Of a stretch of DNA of 64,000 nucleotides, positions 48,720 to 58,032 are shown piece after piece. Within the stretch, counting starts at the first letter, position 1; each line of letters opens with the position of its first letter. A program made the translations under genes and the position numbers. A model generated the notes under the pieces. The model did no database searches. It was not told the DNA's origin and saw only the letters and a list, made by a program, of their open reading frames with translations. Source of the DNA: Oopsacas minuta (lineage: Eukaryota; Porifera; Hexactinellida; Lyssacinosida; Leucopsacidae); NCBI GenBank assembly GCA_024704765.1, contig JAKMXF010000044.1, forward strand, positions 606,057-670,056, read 5' to 3'.

Positions 48720-49661
48720 ATGTCTGAGTCTACGCATAAGAAGAGCATTGAATTGATAGACGCAATAGAAGCTATTCTACAACACAAATCATGTCCTCTC
48801 TCACTCGACTATCTATCTCTTAAACTACAGAAGAAGTATACTATGAAATCAGTTCAGAGGACAGCATTCGTTAACATGGTACATACTGAAATATCAAAAT
48901 ATCCGCACAGAATATATTCTATTGAGAATGGACTGTATGTACTCGCTAATCCTCCGCTACATGAGCGTAGTACTCTCATCCTACCTGAGACTCAAAGTAA
49001 CGTGTATTCAGAATCTGAATCTACTCGTAGTGACTCTGTACAGGTACCAGGTTGTGATGAAGAGCTGGAGATTTACCGACTGACACAGGAAGTAGCTTTG
49101 CTTAGAGAAGTTACCACCGGCTGTCTGGCATGGAATCACAGTCTAGTTGGAGTTATTAGTGATCGTAGGAGAGAACTACAAGAGGTAAATACAGACGTGA
49201 ATCTGTTACTCGCATATCATCATACTATGAAGGAGACTAAACCAAAGAGTTATCCTCACAAGAAGAAATATAACAAGAAATACGGAAAGAGTACCAGGAA
49301 GTTATCTGCTTCTGGGAAGAGAAATAAAAAACGGATAATGGCCTCAGAAAGAAAGCACAAACTTAAAGTTATGTCTGTCAAGAAATCCAAATTAAATTCT
49401 ACTTCAAAGAATCCTATATCTTCTCCTTATAAGCTCAATTCCCGTAGAAATTCTCCTCAATCAAGTGAGGAGTTTCCCTCTAATCATAACTCTCAGACTA
49501 ATTCTTCTGGAGCTACTAATTACACTATACCATGTCATTCTCCTTCCCCTACCCCACTCTTAGATACCACTGATAATTCTGAATCTGTAATTCCTACAAT
49601 ATTTGACGAGAATTCTACTTCTAACAACAAGGAAGATATTACTTCAAGTGATTCTGATTAA
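48720..49661 (+). CDS. Winged-helix (HARE-HTH-like) basic protein
   Basis: A 313-residue ATG frame. Residues ~8-78 (IELIDAIEAILQ, CPLSLDYLSLKLQKKYTM, TAFVNMVHTEI, YSIENGLYVLANPP) follow the helix-helix-helix-wing layout of HARE-HTH/HB1-ASXL type DNA-associated domains. A short acidic coiled segment (~105-165) follows, then a Lys/Arg-rich tail (~175-235) and a Ser/Asn-rich end, consistent with a nuclear protein. No family name can be given. It lies 325 bp upstream of paralog 3 on the same strand. Confidence 0.6.
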   Translation: MSESTHKKSIELIDAIEAILQHKSCPLSLDYLSLKLQKKYTMKSVQRTAFVNMVHTEISKYPHRIYSIENGLYVLANPPLHERSTLILPETQSNVYSESESTRSDSVQVPGCDEELEIYRLTQEVALLREVTTGCLAWNHSLVGVISDRRRELQEVNTDVNLLLAYHHTMKETKPKSYPHKKKYNKKYGKSTRKLSASGKRNKKRIMASERKHKLKVMSVKKSKLNSTSKNPISSPYKLNSRRNSPQSSEEFPSNHNSQTNSSGATNYTIPCHSPSPTPLLDTTDNSESVIPTIFDENSTSNNKEDITSSDSD

Positions 49662-49986
49662 ATGATGGGTGTAACCGAATTAACATTTCAATAGTTTGAA
49701 AGATTCTACAAATTTCGAAAGTGCACCACAATTCAAAAAGGTTGAGGATTACAAACTTAATGCTACCATAACATGTCCAATAAATATCACAAGCAACATA
49801 ATTTGATAATCAAACAGATTTGGTTCATTTTTCCAGAATATGTAAAATGATACCCTGAATCTTTGTATTCTCTATTCTAATTATTGGATTGTTGTATTTA
49901 TAGAATCTTTCATTGTTATTTATATAAAAGCCTTTATTGGATTGATTTAGATATTACTAACCATCTACATACATAGCTGCGCATCA
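49662..49986. other. Short spacer upstream of paralog 3
   Basis: 325 bp, AT-rich. Must hold the 3' end of the winged-helix gene and the promoter of the E2/E3 fusion gene. No distinct motif is assigned. Confidence 0.4.
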
Positions 49987-52900
49987 ATGTCATTTGATAA
50001 AGTCGTAGAGTTCCTAACTGAACTCCGCTTGCAAACCTTTGCTGATAAATTTGGAGATTTGGGAGTGACTATACTAGCAGATCTTAAATATGTTCAGGAG
50101 GAAGATCTAGATGCGATGGGGATGAAGAAGATACATAAAAATAAGTTTTTACAAAATATTAGTAAGATTACTGACTTTGTAGTAGAAAAGCCCAGTGTTC
50201 CTGTGGTACCTTCAGCCCCTCCTATTATCCCTGTCATCGTTCCCAGTGCCCCAGTTCTCAGTTCACCAATCCCCAATGCACCTGTACCTGTACCCATATC
50301 AGCACCTGTGCCGAGTGCACCACCCCCGAGTGGAGCTACTCCCATAGCGGAGGCAATATCAATCGTGTCTGGCTCCAACTTCCTAAACTACCACATCTAC
50401 AGATCTCTCCAGCCGGAGCGCAGAGACATAACAGGACTAGATTTTGAGCATACTACCTACGGACAGTTGAAACAGCTGATTAGTGACCAGGAAAAATTAG
50501 GAACTAGTGTAACTGTTGAATTATTCGCTCCCGAAGGCTATCCTCTAGCTCCAGACACACATAACTACGATAAGAGTCTAAAGGAATGGCATTTCTCAGA
50601 CGGAGACCTCATCCTCGCCATTCCATGCAGAGCTAGCATGGTTAAGATTCAGACCCTCCCTGAACTGCACCCAGATACAGGAGATACACAAATATTCGTA
50701 AAATATAACCGTACATACGTCATCAATGTAGATATGGCTACTGATACTGGTAATACCGTTAGACAGAAGTTATATAGTAAATTACAGATACCTACTCCCT
50801 CTATCAAGCTATCATATGCTGGTAAGCCTATCAAGCCTGACAATACTCTACTACAGGATTACGGAGTATGTAAGAACTCTACACTACATATGTGGTTCTA
50901 CGGAGTAACCTGGGTTAACTCATGGGCTCAAAACTTCTCTTCTCGTCTCTGTCTTCCTCTGATAGATCAGAGTGAGGAAGGTCTCTCTCTATTTAACTCA
51001 GTCCTCTATGTAGTGTCAATGCATTTCGTGTCTGAAACAACCGCGAGGATTAACAAGGTGCTGGGACACATCAGGAGGATAACAAAATGTCCTCCTCTAG
51101 TCTGTGCGCTGGACCGTCTCTTCAGGAAGAGAACTCTCTCCTTCCCTCAGAAAGTAGCTATCCAGGAATCTCTCTACCAGCTATTCAGAGCTCTTCTACC
51201 ACAAGACACAGATAAACCAATAACTAATTTACATGTGTTTGAGAAGTCCAGTGAGTGCTGGGCCTTCTTAATGACTGAGAGTTTGGATTCTGACAGATAT
51301 TCAGAGGAATATGCTCAGACAGACCTAACATGCTGTATCACCAAACAGAGACTCAAAGTTCCTATCTGTCTGCCTGGATCTCAGCTCATCTACGAGAGAG
51401 AACAGATTGAAGAATGCATAAAGAACAAAGATACTATCCCTGGTGTAGATGTGAACACCATAACTCTGGGACAAATTACTGAGAGTAAGAAGTGTCTACG
51501 TCTGTTGATGAGTGTTACTGAGGAGACTGAAGCTATGGTTTGGAGCAAAGGAGGGAAGTCTCTATACGAGCTGCCTAATATACACAAACCTCAATTCAAC
51601 TGTACCCCAGTAGAGTTGAAGGATAAAATGAAACAGATCAGCTGTTTAGAAGTAATACCGCCCCTCAAAATAAAATCAATCAGTAGCACATACAGACTCA
51701 CTACTAACTCAGAAGGTAACGTTATTGTGTATCTAGAGAGAAATCCTTGTGGTACACCAGGTAGTGACTGGATATTCTATGATCCTGCTCAGGGTAATGA
51801 GTGTGATAAGAATCCAGACGAGCTAGCTAACAAGGCTGGTACTAGCTCAACTGGTACCTCTTCTCTTCCTTCTTCTGGATATACTCCCGCTGCTGAGCCA
51901 ATTGTAATAGTAGCAGCTCCTCCTGAGGTTATAACACGCCCTCCAGAGGAGGCTATCATTGTCCTCCTGGATGTCAGTTGGTCTATGGATGAGGAGTATG
52001 AACACGGCATGACACGCTTGCAAGCTGTTAAACAGCTGTTCCACGCGTTTGCTAACAGATCCATGGCTTATAACCTGCACAATGTGATAGGACTTACTCT
52101 GTTCGCTACTGACATAAAGGTACACTCTAGAGTAACAGAGCTGTTTGAGAGGTTCAAACAGAAAGTTGATATTGTAATGGCAGAAGGTAGGACCAAACTT
52201 TATGACGCTATTATAGAAGGTATTAGACAGCTAACAGAGTTCATGGAGAAATATAAGGAATGTAGGAAGAGGATTATTTGTCTCACGGACGGAGAGGACT
52301 GTCTTTCTAAGAAGACCCCTCTCCATACAGCTAGACTAGCTCTAGAGAACCAAGTGATAGTAGACTCCATACTTATAGGGAGTGGTAATCGTAAGATGAA
52401 AGCTATCTCTATGGCTAGTGGGGGGTGCTGCTTCCTGCCCCCCTCTCTCACAGAGGCTCTCAAACTGTTCGAGATGGAGGAAGTTCTTACTCTAGCAAAT
52501 CGTCAGATAAAACCTCTGTGTCAGCTAGACCTACTCACTGAGTCTCTCCTCCGTAGAATTGAGAATCCTACTCTCTACAAATATAATGAGAAACCTCCTC
52601 GTTTAATCCCTCAAGAGCTTGATGCTCCTGTCGTGTCAGTACGTACTAAGCTACAGAGAGCAGCTAATGGACCTGTCCTCACCCCAGGGGGCGGGGGAGA
52701 AGAGAGAAGGGTCAGGAGGATACTGAAGGAACTCTCTATCATGCAGCGAGAGAAACATCCTAACCTAGAGCTATATCCTAATGAGAATGACGTAGGTTTC
52801 TGGCGTATGTTATTAACAGGCCCAGAGTTCACGCCCTACCAGAGTGCGGTATTCCTCCTCTACGTACGGTTCCCCCTCAACTATCCGGAGGGTCCCCCTG

Positions 52901-53448
52901 AGATCCGCTTCATCACACCTATCTACCACTGTAACATCAACAGCAGTGGACGTATTTGTCACAGTGTGTTCGGCAGGAACTACACTAGTGACATGGAGTT
53001 CAGAGCACTTATGGATTGTGTGTTCGGACTATTGTGTGAACCTGAGCCCGGGGATCCTCTGGACAGTAACATGGCCGAGGAATACTTCAGTCGTAGACAG
53101 GAGTATAATCAGATGGCTGAGAATTGGTGTGTACATCACTGTAAGAAGCAACTAGAGGTGTGGAGAGCTGAGTTCGTGTCTGAGGAAGAAGCAGCTCATT
53201 CTATTATTCCTGCTAGTATTGTATGCCCTCTCTGTGCTGAGATATTCTTAGATCCAGTACAAACTCCGTATGGAAACACTTATGAAAGACAGGCTATAGA
53301 GGACCATATAGATGCGGAAGGGAATGACCCCTTAGCTTACAAACCCCTCACCAAGGACCAATTATCCCCTAATCTCGACAAGAAGCGAGAAGTGTCCCAG
53401 TACAATCAGGAATGTAATATCACTGGCTGGTGGGATGCAGCACACTAA
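49987..53448 (+). CDS. SAM-UBL-vWA-E2-U-box fusion protein (paralog 3, intronless)
   Basis: One uninterrupted frame of 1,153 residues from ATG. SAM (1-66); Pro/Ala/Val-rich linker (~69-118); first beta-grasp-like region (~135-210); typical UBL (~236-306; SYAGKPIKPDNTLLQDYGV); helical region with LGHIRRITKCPPL (~350-410); a degenerate second U-box-like segment (~448-500; CCITKQRLKVPI, YEREQIEECI); vWA (~653-837) with MIDAS DVSWS (Asp662) and LTDGED; E2 (~905-1022) with HCN at 981-983 and catalytic Cys991 (GRICHSV); U-box (1078-1145; VCPLCAEIFLDPVQTPYGNTYERQAIEDHI, listed here only as its key blocks CPLCAEIF and TYERQAI). Expected to take ubiquitin from E1 and pass it on through its own U-box, with SAM/UBL/vWA selecting partners (inference). 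It is less AT-rich than paralogs 1 and 2. Confidence 0.9.
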   Translation: MSFDKVVEFLTELRLQTFADKFGDLGVTILADLKYVQEEDLDAMGMKKIHKNKFLQNISKITDFVVEKPSVPVVPSAPPIIPVIVPSAPVLSSPIPNAPVPVPISAPVPSAPPPSGATPIAEAISIVSGSNFLNYHIYRSLQPERRDITGLDFEHTTYGQLKQLISDQEKLGTSVTVELFAPEGYPLAPDTHNYDKSLKEWHFSDGDLILAIPCRASMVKIQTLPELHPDTGDTQIFVKYNRTYVINVDMATDTGNTVRQKLYSKLQIPTPSIKLSYAGKPIKPDNTLLQDYGVCKNSTLHMWFYGVTWVNSWAQNFSSRLCLPLIDQSEEGLSLFNSVLYVVSMHFVSETTARINKVLGHIRRITKCPPLVCALDRLFRKRTLSFPQKVAIQESLYQLFRALLPQDTDKPITNLHVFEKSSECWAFLMTESLDSDRYSEEYAQTDLTCCITKQRLKVPICLPGSQLIYEREQIEECIKNKDTIPGVDVNTITLGQITESKKCLRLLMSVTEETEAMVWSKGGKSLYELPNIHKPQFNCTPVELKDKMKQISCLEVIPPLKIKSISSTYRLTTNSEGNVIVYLERNPCGTPGSDWIFYDPAQGNECDKNPDELANKAGTSSTGTSSLPSSGYTPAAEPIVIVAAPPEVITRPPEEAIIVLLDVSWSMDEEYEHGMTRLQAVKQLFHAFANRSMAYNLHNVIGLTLFATDIKVHSRVTELFERFKQKVDIVMAEGRTKLYDAIIEGIRQLTEFMEKYKECRKRIICLTDGEDCLSKKTPLHTARLALENQVIVDSILIGSGNRKMKAISMASGGCCFLPPSLTEALKLFEMEEVLTLANRQIKPLCQLDLLTESLLRRIENPTLYKYNEKPPRLIPQELDAPVVSVRTKLQRAANGPVLTPGGGGEERRVRRILKELSIMQREKHPNLELYPNENDVGFWRMLLTGPEFTPYQSAVFLLYVRFPLNYPEGPPEIRFITPIYHCNINSSGRICHSVFGRNYTSDMEFRALMDCVFGLLCEPEPGDPLDSNMAEEYFSRRQEYNQMAENWCVHHCKKQLEVWRAEFVSEEEAAHSIIPASIVCPLCAEIFLDPVQTPYGNTYERQAIEDHIDAEGNDPLAYKPLTKDQLSPNLDKKREVSQYNQECNITGWWDAAH

Positions 53449-54354
53449 CTATAAATGTGTATGTCATGATAATATGTTTCATCTGTTTTACTTTTGGTTT
53501 GTATAGACTCGAATTGAGAACACTAGATCATATTTTCTTGTTTTGCATGTTGACATAAGCCTTAAAAACATGTAGTAAATACTATTCCAAATAACTGGAT
53601 ATTTATAGTCATTGTGTCCCAAACATAGGACGCTCCTTCATTTAATTCAGAGGTGATCTATGCTTTAACTCAGAGTTGGAATCAGGTCTGGTTTTACGAA
53701 TCGGGTTCTGAAATGTGAATATATATTACTTTTATATACAAAAACACAGATAGACCAATCTTTTCATTAATATCTACCCAAACAACTAAATACCCAGAAA
53801 ATATTATTATCGAGATATTTACCCAGGTGAAGCAATGTGTCAGTTGATCTCGCATCGGTTCCATCTCTGATACCTAAACTAAGGCTTGAAAAATGTTCTA
53901 TACTTCTATTGTTCCTGACTGCGTTAAATACATACAGTAACTCCAGTAATAACCAAGTCAGATATAACGAAACTCCTGTTATACTGAAGTGATTCTTTAC
54001 TTCCTATACCGCGAAATTAAGTTGATTATCTTTTACACCGCTTCTAACGAAATGAAACCGAGGTCCTGAGCATTCGTTATAACGCGAGTTTACTGTATAG
54101 CATTCAATAATAATTCTGTGCTGTGGCTTCATCGCTAGCAATGAAAATACCTGTAATACCGAATCGATATCCTTTGCAGCAAATAATTAACGTAACTTCT
54201 AACAAGGGCTTATTCACTAACATTTAAGTTATGAACTACGTATTTCACGACTTAATCAAATTTAATGATGTTAGTGATTAAGTACCTTGGTTTGTGGGTT
54301 GTAAATAGTTAGTTTAACGTAATTTTTGCTTTGTTCCTCTTTCAATGATTCAGC
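53449..54354. other. Intergenic spacer
   Basis: About 900 bp between paralog 3 and the UBL/armadillo-like gene, containing a TA-flanked MITE at 53935-54095. Nothing else recognised. Confidence 0.5.
53935..54095. mobile_element. TA-flanked MITE (mariner/pogo-like)
   Basis: 161 bp starting CAGTAACTCCAG and ending CGCGAGTTTACTG, between TA dinucleotides at 53933-53934 and 54096-54097. Internal ATATAACGAAACTC / CGTTATAACG mirror text. Confidence 0.65.
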
Positions 54355-55950
54355 ATGTTTAATAATGAAAAGAACAGCAATAAATATATTGAACTAGTGT
54401 TTGATTGTACCAGGTTATGCGATTGGAATGTTCATCGAGAGAAATTTCGTATCAATGAGAAGTATTTTCATCCTACCATAGAGTATCTACAAAACCTGAT
54501 TGAGGGAGAATTAAATATTCCTAGAGTTTGTCAGATCGATATTAGCATTGATGATATTAAACTGAATTGTTCCCCCAAAGGTTCAATTATTAAGTCATTA
54601 CCTAGAGATTTATATAGAAGAACAAAACCAATACATATGACTCTACGTTACTACACCACCTGTACTTCCTTCTCATCCATGGTTCAGTTGTTGGATAGAT
54701 TGTATATAGCTATACAGAATTTGGAGTATCTAAAAGTTGGGCAAGTTTTGGAGGTAATTGGTTCATATTTCAATGAATTAAATGATTGGGGATCTCTGGA
54801 ATCTACAGGTGATTATATCTTCCTTTCAAATGTAGGATTTATTGATATTTTAGTTGGATTCATTCAGCATATTCACAAACTATTATTATCCAAAATTTCA
54901 ACTGAAACATTAGGAAGTTTAGACCTGGAAAACAATAAAGAACACACTAATCTATTTCCTGCCATTCAAATGCCCTGTTTTTGCCTAGGGATATCTCAAG
55001 GACTGTTGTGGAACTTTGGAGCTAACGTGGAAGAACGCATTTTATTATATAAGAAAGGATTCTTACATCTCTCATTTGCTACACTTGAGATTTCTGATAT
55101 GCTCAAGAAATGTGGAAATATTAGATTTGTTGGTTTAGGGGAACTGCTCTTCTCACAAACATTTGGTGGATTTTCGGGATTATCTGAAATATGGACAATT
55201 GCAGGAGAATTATGCTCTAATAGGAATTTCTTGAAAGTTCTGCAAGATACATTCCTCACAATCCCCAATCCTAATAATGAGCTAGATGTATCTATTGCAT
55301 CTTGTACGTTTATGATATTGTCTTCTCATTGCGAATTATCCAATAATTTCATGTCAATAGGAACGTACAATGAAGTAATACAATATTACTACAACAAGAT
55401 TGATATTATGAACGATTATGGTGATAAATGTTATTGTGTTTGTTTGAGCCTGGTTAATATGCTGAATACACCTGGTACATGGAATATGGACCATATTCTT
55501 CCTGATCAAATTCTCCAAATATGGGAAAATTTTCTGGATCAATTTTCTCCATCTAATGTTTCGAAGTTTGAGAAAGATCACAGTTACATTTGGGGCTCTC
55601 TAGAACCATTCACTTTACTTTATTTCTCTCCCAAAAACTCATACTTAGGATTCCAACAATTATCTACAAATTCTGTTAGCAATAGAAGGTTTATAGAAAC
55701 TTATATTAAACTAGCTCTATTCTCACTTGAAGTTGTTCTAATGTTAGAAGGGAACTTAGATTTACTTCTTAAACAAAACATATTCACTCATTTACTTATT
55801 GCTGATTGGAAAATTGGAAAGATTGTAGAAGAATTGAGGAAATATTACCCAAACTTAGTCCATTTTCCAGTTCCTTCTCTTTATGACATTTCTGGAATGA
55901 CTGCAATTCGAGAGGGCCTTGGAAGTTATTCTGAATTTTTTCATTCTTAG
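54355..55950 (+). CDS. Helical-repeat (armadillo-like) protein with possible N-terminal UBL
   Basis: A 531-residue ATG frame, no introns needed, Leu/Ile-rich without a signal peptide. Residues ~30-100 (IEYLQNLIEGELNIPRVCQI, then KPIHMTLRYY) look like a beta-grasp fold in the manner of the UBL parts of the neighbouring fusion proteins. The rest is alpha-helical. LLWNFGANVEERILLYKKGF is typical of an armadillo repeat, and similar helix pairs run to the end. It lacks vWA, E2 and U-box segments. Its position directly after paralog 3 and the shared UBL-like start suggest a partner or substrate adaptor of the fusion proteins (inference). The fold call is by eye; no named family is recognised. Confidence 0.6.
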   Translation: MFNNEKNSNKYIELVFDCTRLCDWNVHREKFRINEKYFHPTIEYLQNLIEGELNIPRVCQIDISIDDIKLNCSPKGSIIKSLPRDLYRRTKPIHMTLRYYTTCTSFSSMVQLLDRLYIAIQNLEYLKVGQVLEVIGSYFNELNDWGSLESTGDYIFLSNVGFIDILVGFIQHIHKLLLSKISTETLGSLDLENNKEHTNLFPAIQMPCFCLGISQGLLWNFGANVEERILLYKKGFLHLSFATLEISDMLKKCGNIRFVGLGELLFSQTFGGFSGLSEIWTIAGELCSNRNFLKVLQDTFLTIPNPNNELDVSIASCTFMILSSHCELSNNFMSIGTYNEVIQYYYNKIDIMNDYGDKCYCVCLSLVNMLNTPGTWNMDHILPDQILQIWENFLDQFSPSNVSKFEKDHSYIWGSLEPFTLLYFSPKNSYLGFQQLSTNSVSNRRFIETYIKLALFSLEVVLMLEGNLDLLLKQNIFTHLLIADWKIGKIVEELRKYYPNLVHFPVPSLYDISGMTAIREGLGSYSEFFHS

Positions 55951-56336
55951 TTACTTAAGTTTTGAATGTACTTCAACTTAATTATATAGATTAGTATTTA
56001 TGTTAAATTTGTGTTTAGCTTTTGAAATTTATAATTTACCTTCATGAAACATGAAATAATGACTATTTATTGTATAAAAATGTCCAACCGATAGACTGGT
56101 CTCCGGGTCATGTTTCAAACCAATGAACAAAAGTATTAGTCGTAAAATCAAAATTATTGGTATCACCCGTCATAATTAGTGACTCATCATCACAATATAG
56201 TAAATATACATTTTTTCTCATATTTATTTCTAATGGAAGACCCTTAAACTTTATTTAGTGTTCAAATTCGATTTTGATTATTCAAGCACTATTCATACAG
56301 AAAATATATTATGCCAGCTGTTAAATATGCCCATTG

Positions 56337-56463
56337 GCGCAACTAGGCGCCTGAATCTGGGTGGGCAAAGATGATATTATGCCCACCCGCCCTACAATTT
56401 CTGCATTAGGGTGGAATCGAAACTGGGTGGGCATGTGCCCACCCAAAATGGGCCTAGTTGCGC
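56337..56463. mobile_element. Short MITE
   Basis: Ends GCGCAACTAGGC and GCCTAGTTGCGC are perfect inverted repeats. GGGTGGGCA and TGCCCACCC alternate inside. 127 bp. Confidence 0.75.
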
Positions 56464-56949
56464 TTATGAATATGCTCACCAATCTACCACAAGCTAGGCA
56501 ATGTAGTTTGGATTATACCTGCGATTCATATGTCTGAGGTATACGCCCCTGATCGAAGCAGTGTTTTCCACAAGGATTTTTGTAAAGTGCTCATAATTTC
56601 GACTGAGAACTGGTTGTGACGCATATTCTGGAATAATACCTATGTACATAGGCAACATTTTGCTATATTAGGAATTTCTCAGGTGTAATAGGAAAATAAA
56701 ATCCTGGTAAATTCGTAAATCGGGTTCCTAATTCTGCACTTTGTAGAATAATAGTTGTTCCAATGTTGCTGATGAGTGATATTAAGTTAAAAGTATAAAC
56801 TTAACCTCTGAGAGAGTGATTTAACGATAACGAGCCGCTTCGCTTACTTGCGCTGCGGGGCTGGCGAACACTTTGTTCGTATGGACTCGGCACTTCGTGC
56901 CTCGAATTTAGCAAAGTATAAATTGAAAAATTGAATTAATAAATATATA

Positions 56950-57190
56950 TTTCAACAATTCGTTTACTTTATAGTCATAAAAACAACAATAAATTTACAT
57001 ATGATTAATCCAAAAGTGTGAAATCGGATTCAGCATGTTCAATATATTTAGTGAAGTTTTATTGAATTCTGCTTACTTCCTTGATAAACACGATAAATAC
57101 ATAGTTATGTAACAATTTCAAAATTGCATACCGTAAATCCTTTCCTTGACAACGGACAAACAAACAACAATTGTGATTTAATAATATAGA
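56950..57190 (+). repeat. CAAA-tract repeat family, copy 6
   Basis: Closely matches copy 4: CATAAAAACAACAATAAATT, TCCAAAAGTGTGAAATCGG, CTTGATAAACACGATAAATA, and CTTTCCTTGACAACGGACAA then AATAATATAGA at the end. Confidence 0.6.
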
Positions 57191-57239
57191 AATATTCTGC
57201 TCTAGATTTGTATTGTTTCTGACAATCAACGGATGATGT

Positions 57240-57425
57240 CGACTTAGAATGTGATTTCACCGGCCTTTATTCGTGTCAAATCTAGTTTACATCGGTCGGC
57301 CGGCATATAAAATGGCTTAGAGTAAACACTGTGTAAATGTATACCAAGTTCCAAGCTAATCGGACTGCTGGACGGACGTCGCACATCCTCCATGCCATTA
57401 GGGCATCTCCCTATAGGAGCTGCAC
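57240..57425 (+). repeat. Terminal fragment of the 10620-type element
   Basis: Ends with GACGTCGCACAT and AGGGCATCTCCCTATAGGAG followed by CTGCAC, the same tail as at 11270-11325. Confidence 0.55.
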
Positions 57426-58032
57426 AGAACATAATTGAAGTTTTGTTGCAATAATTCCAGGTTAATATGTCACCTAGCTATTCTAGGATTAATTATATAA
57501 TGATCAGCCAGAAGTTTAATTTCGGAGATTTGGGTTGGAGTATTTTGAAAATTTTAGCAAACCCCTTTGCTTCGTTATGATCTTAATATCCATATAACAG
57601 TCATTGGATCAATATTGTAATATTGAAAATCGTACTTTCATGAGACTCAAGCAAATTTGTTATCGTATATTTCTGTATAACCTAACCGTATAGTGATCTT
57701 TTGTAGCAACATTGTTCTAACATAAATTCTACACATGAGCTATAATAAATACTTATCGCATCCGTTAGCTCGAACATTTTAGGCTTTTTGAACTTGTTTG
57801 AATGCTTTTTATTACATTTTTGGAAAGATCACAAAACACTTGAATAAACGGTAAATATTCAGCTCTTAATCATTTGAAGAAGTGTCGTAGTGGAAATTGG
57901 GACCTAAAATAGAGACCCCCGTTATCACGAACATTCGCTGTCTCGGACAGATTTTGACTTCCCCTGAGGTTCGGGTTGTCGGATATTGACTGTATGTAGT
58001 CGTTGATATTTGTGTAGTACAGGTGTTTCAGT

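Larger units (their letters stand above)
55951..58032. other. Repeat-rich intergenic region
   Basis: Contains a MITE (56337-56463), the GGCACTTCGTGCCTC hairpin text (~56885-56905), a CAAA-tract repeat (56950-57190) and the terminal part of the 10620-type element (57240-57425). No gene recognised. Confidence 0.5.
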
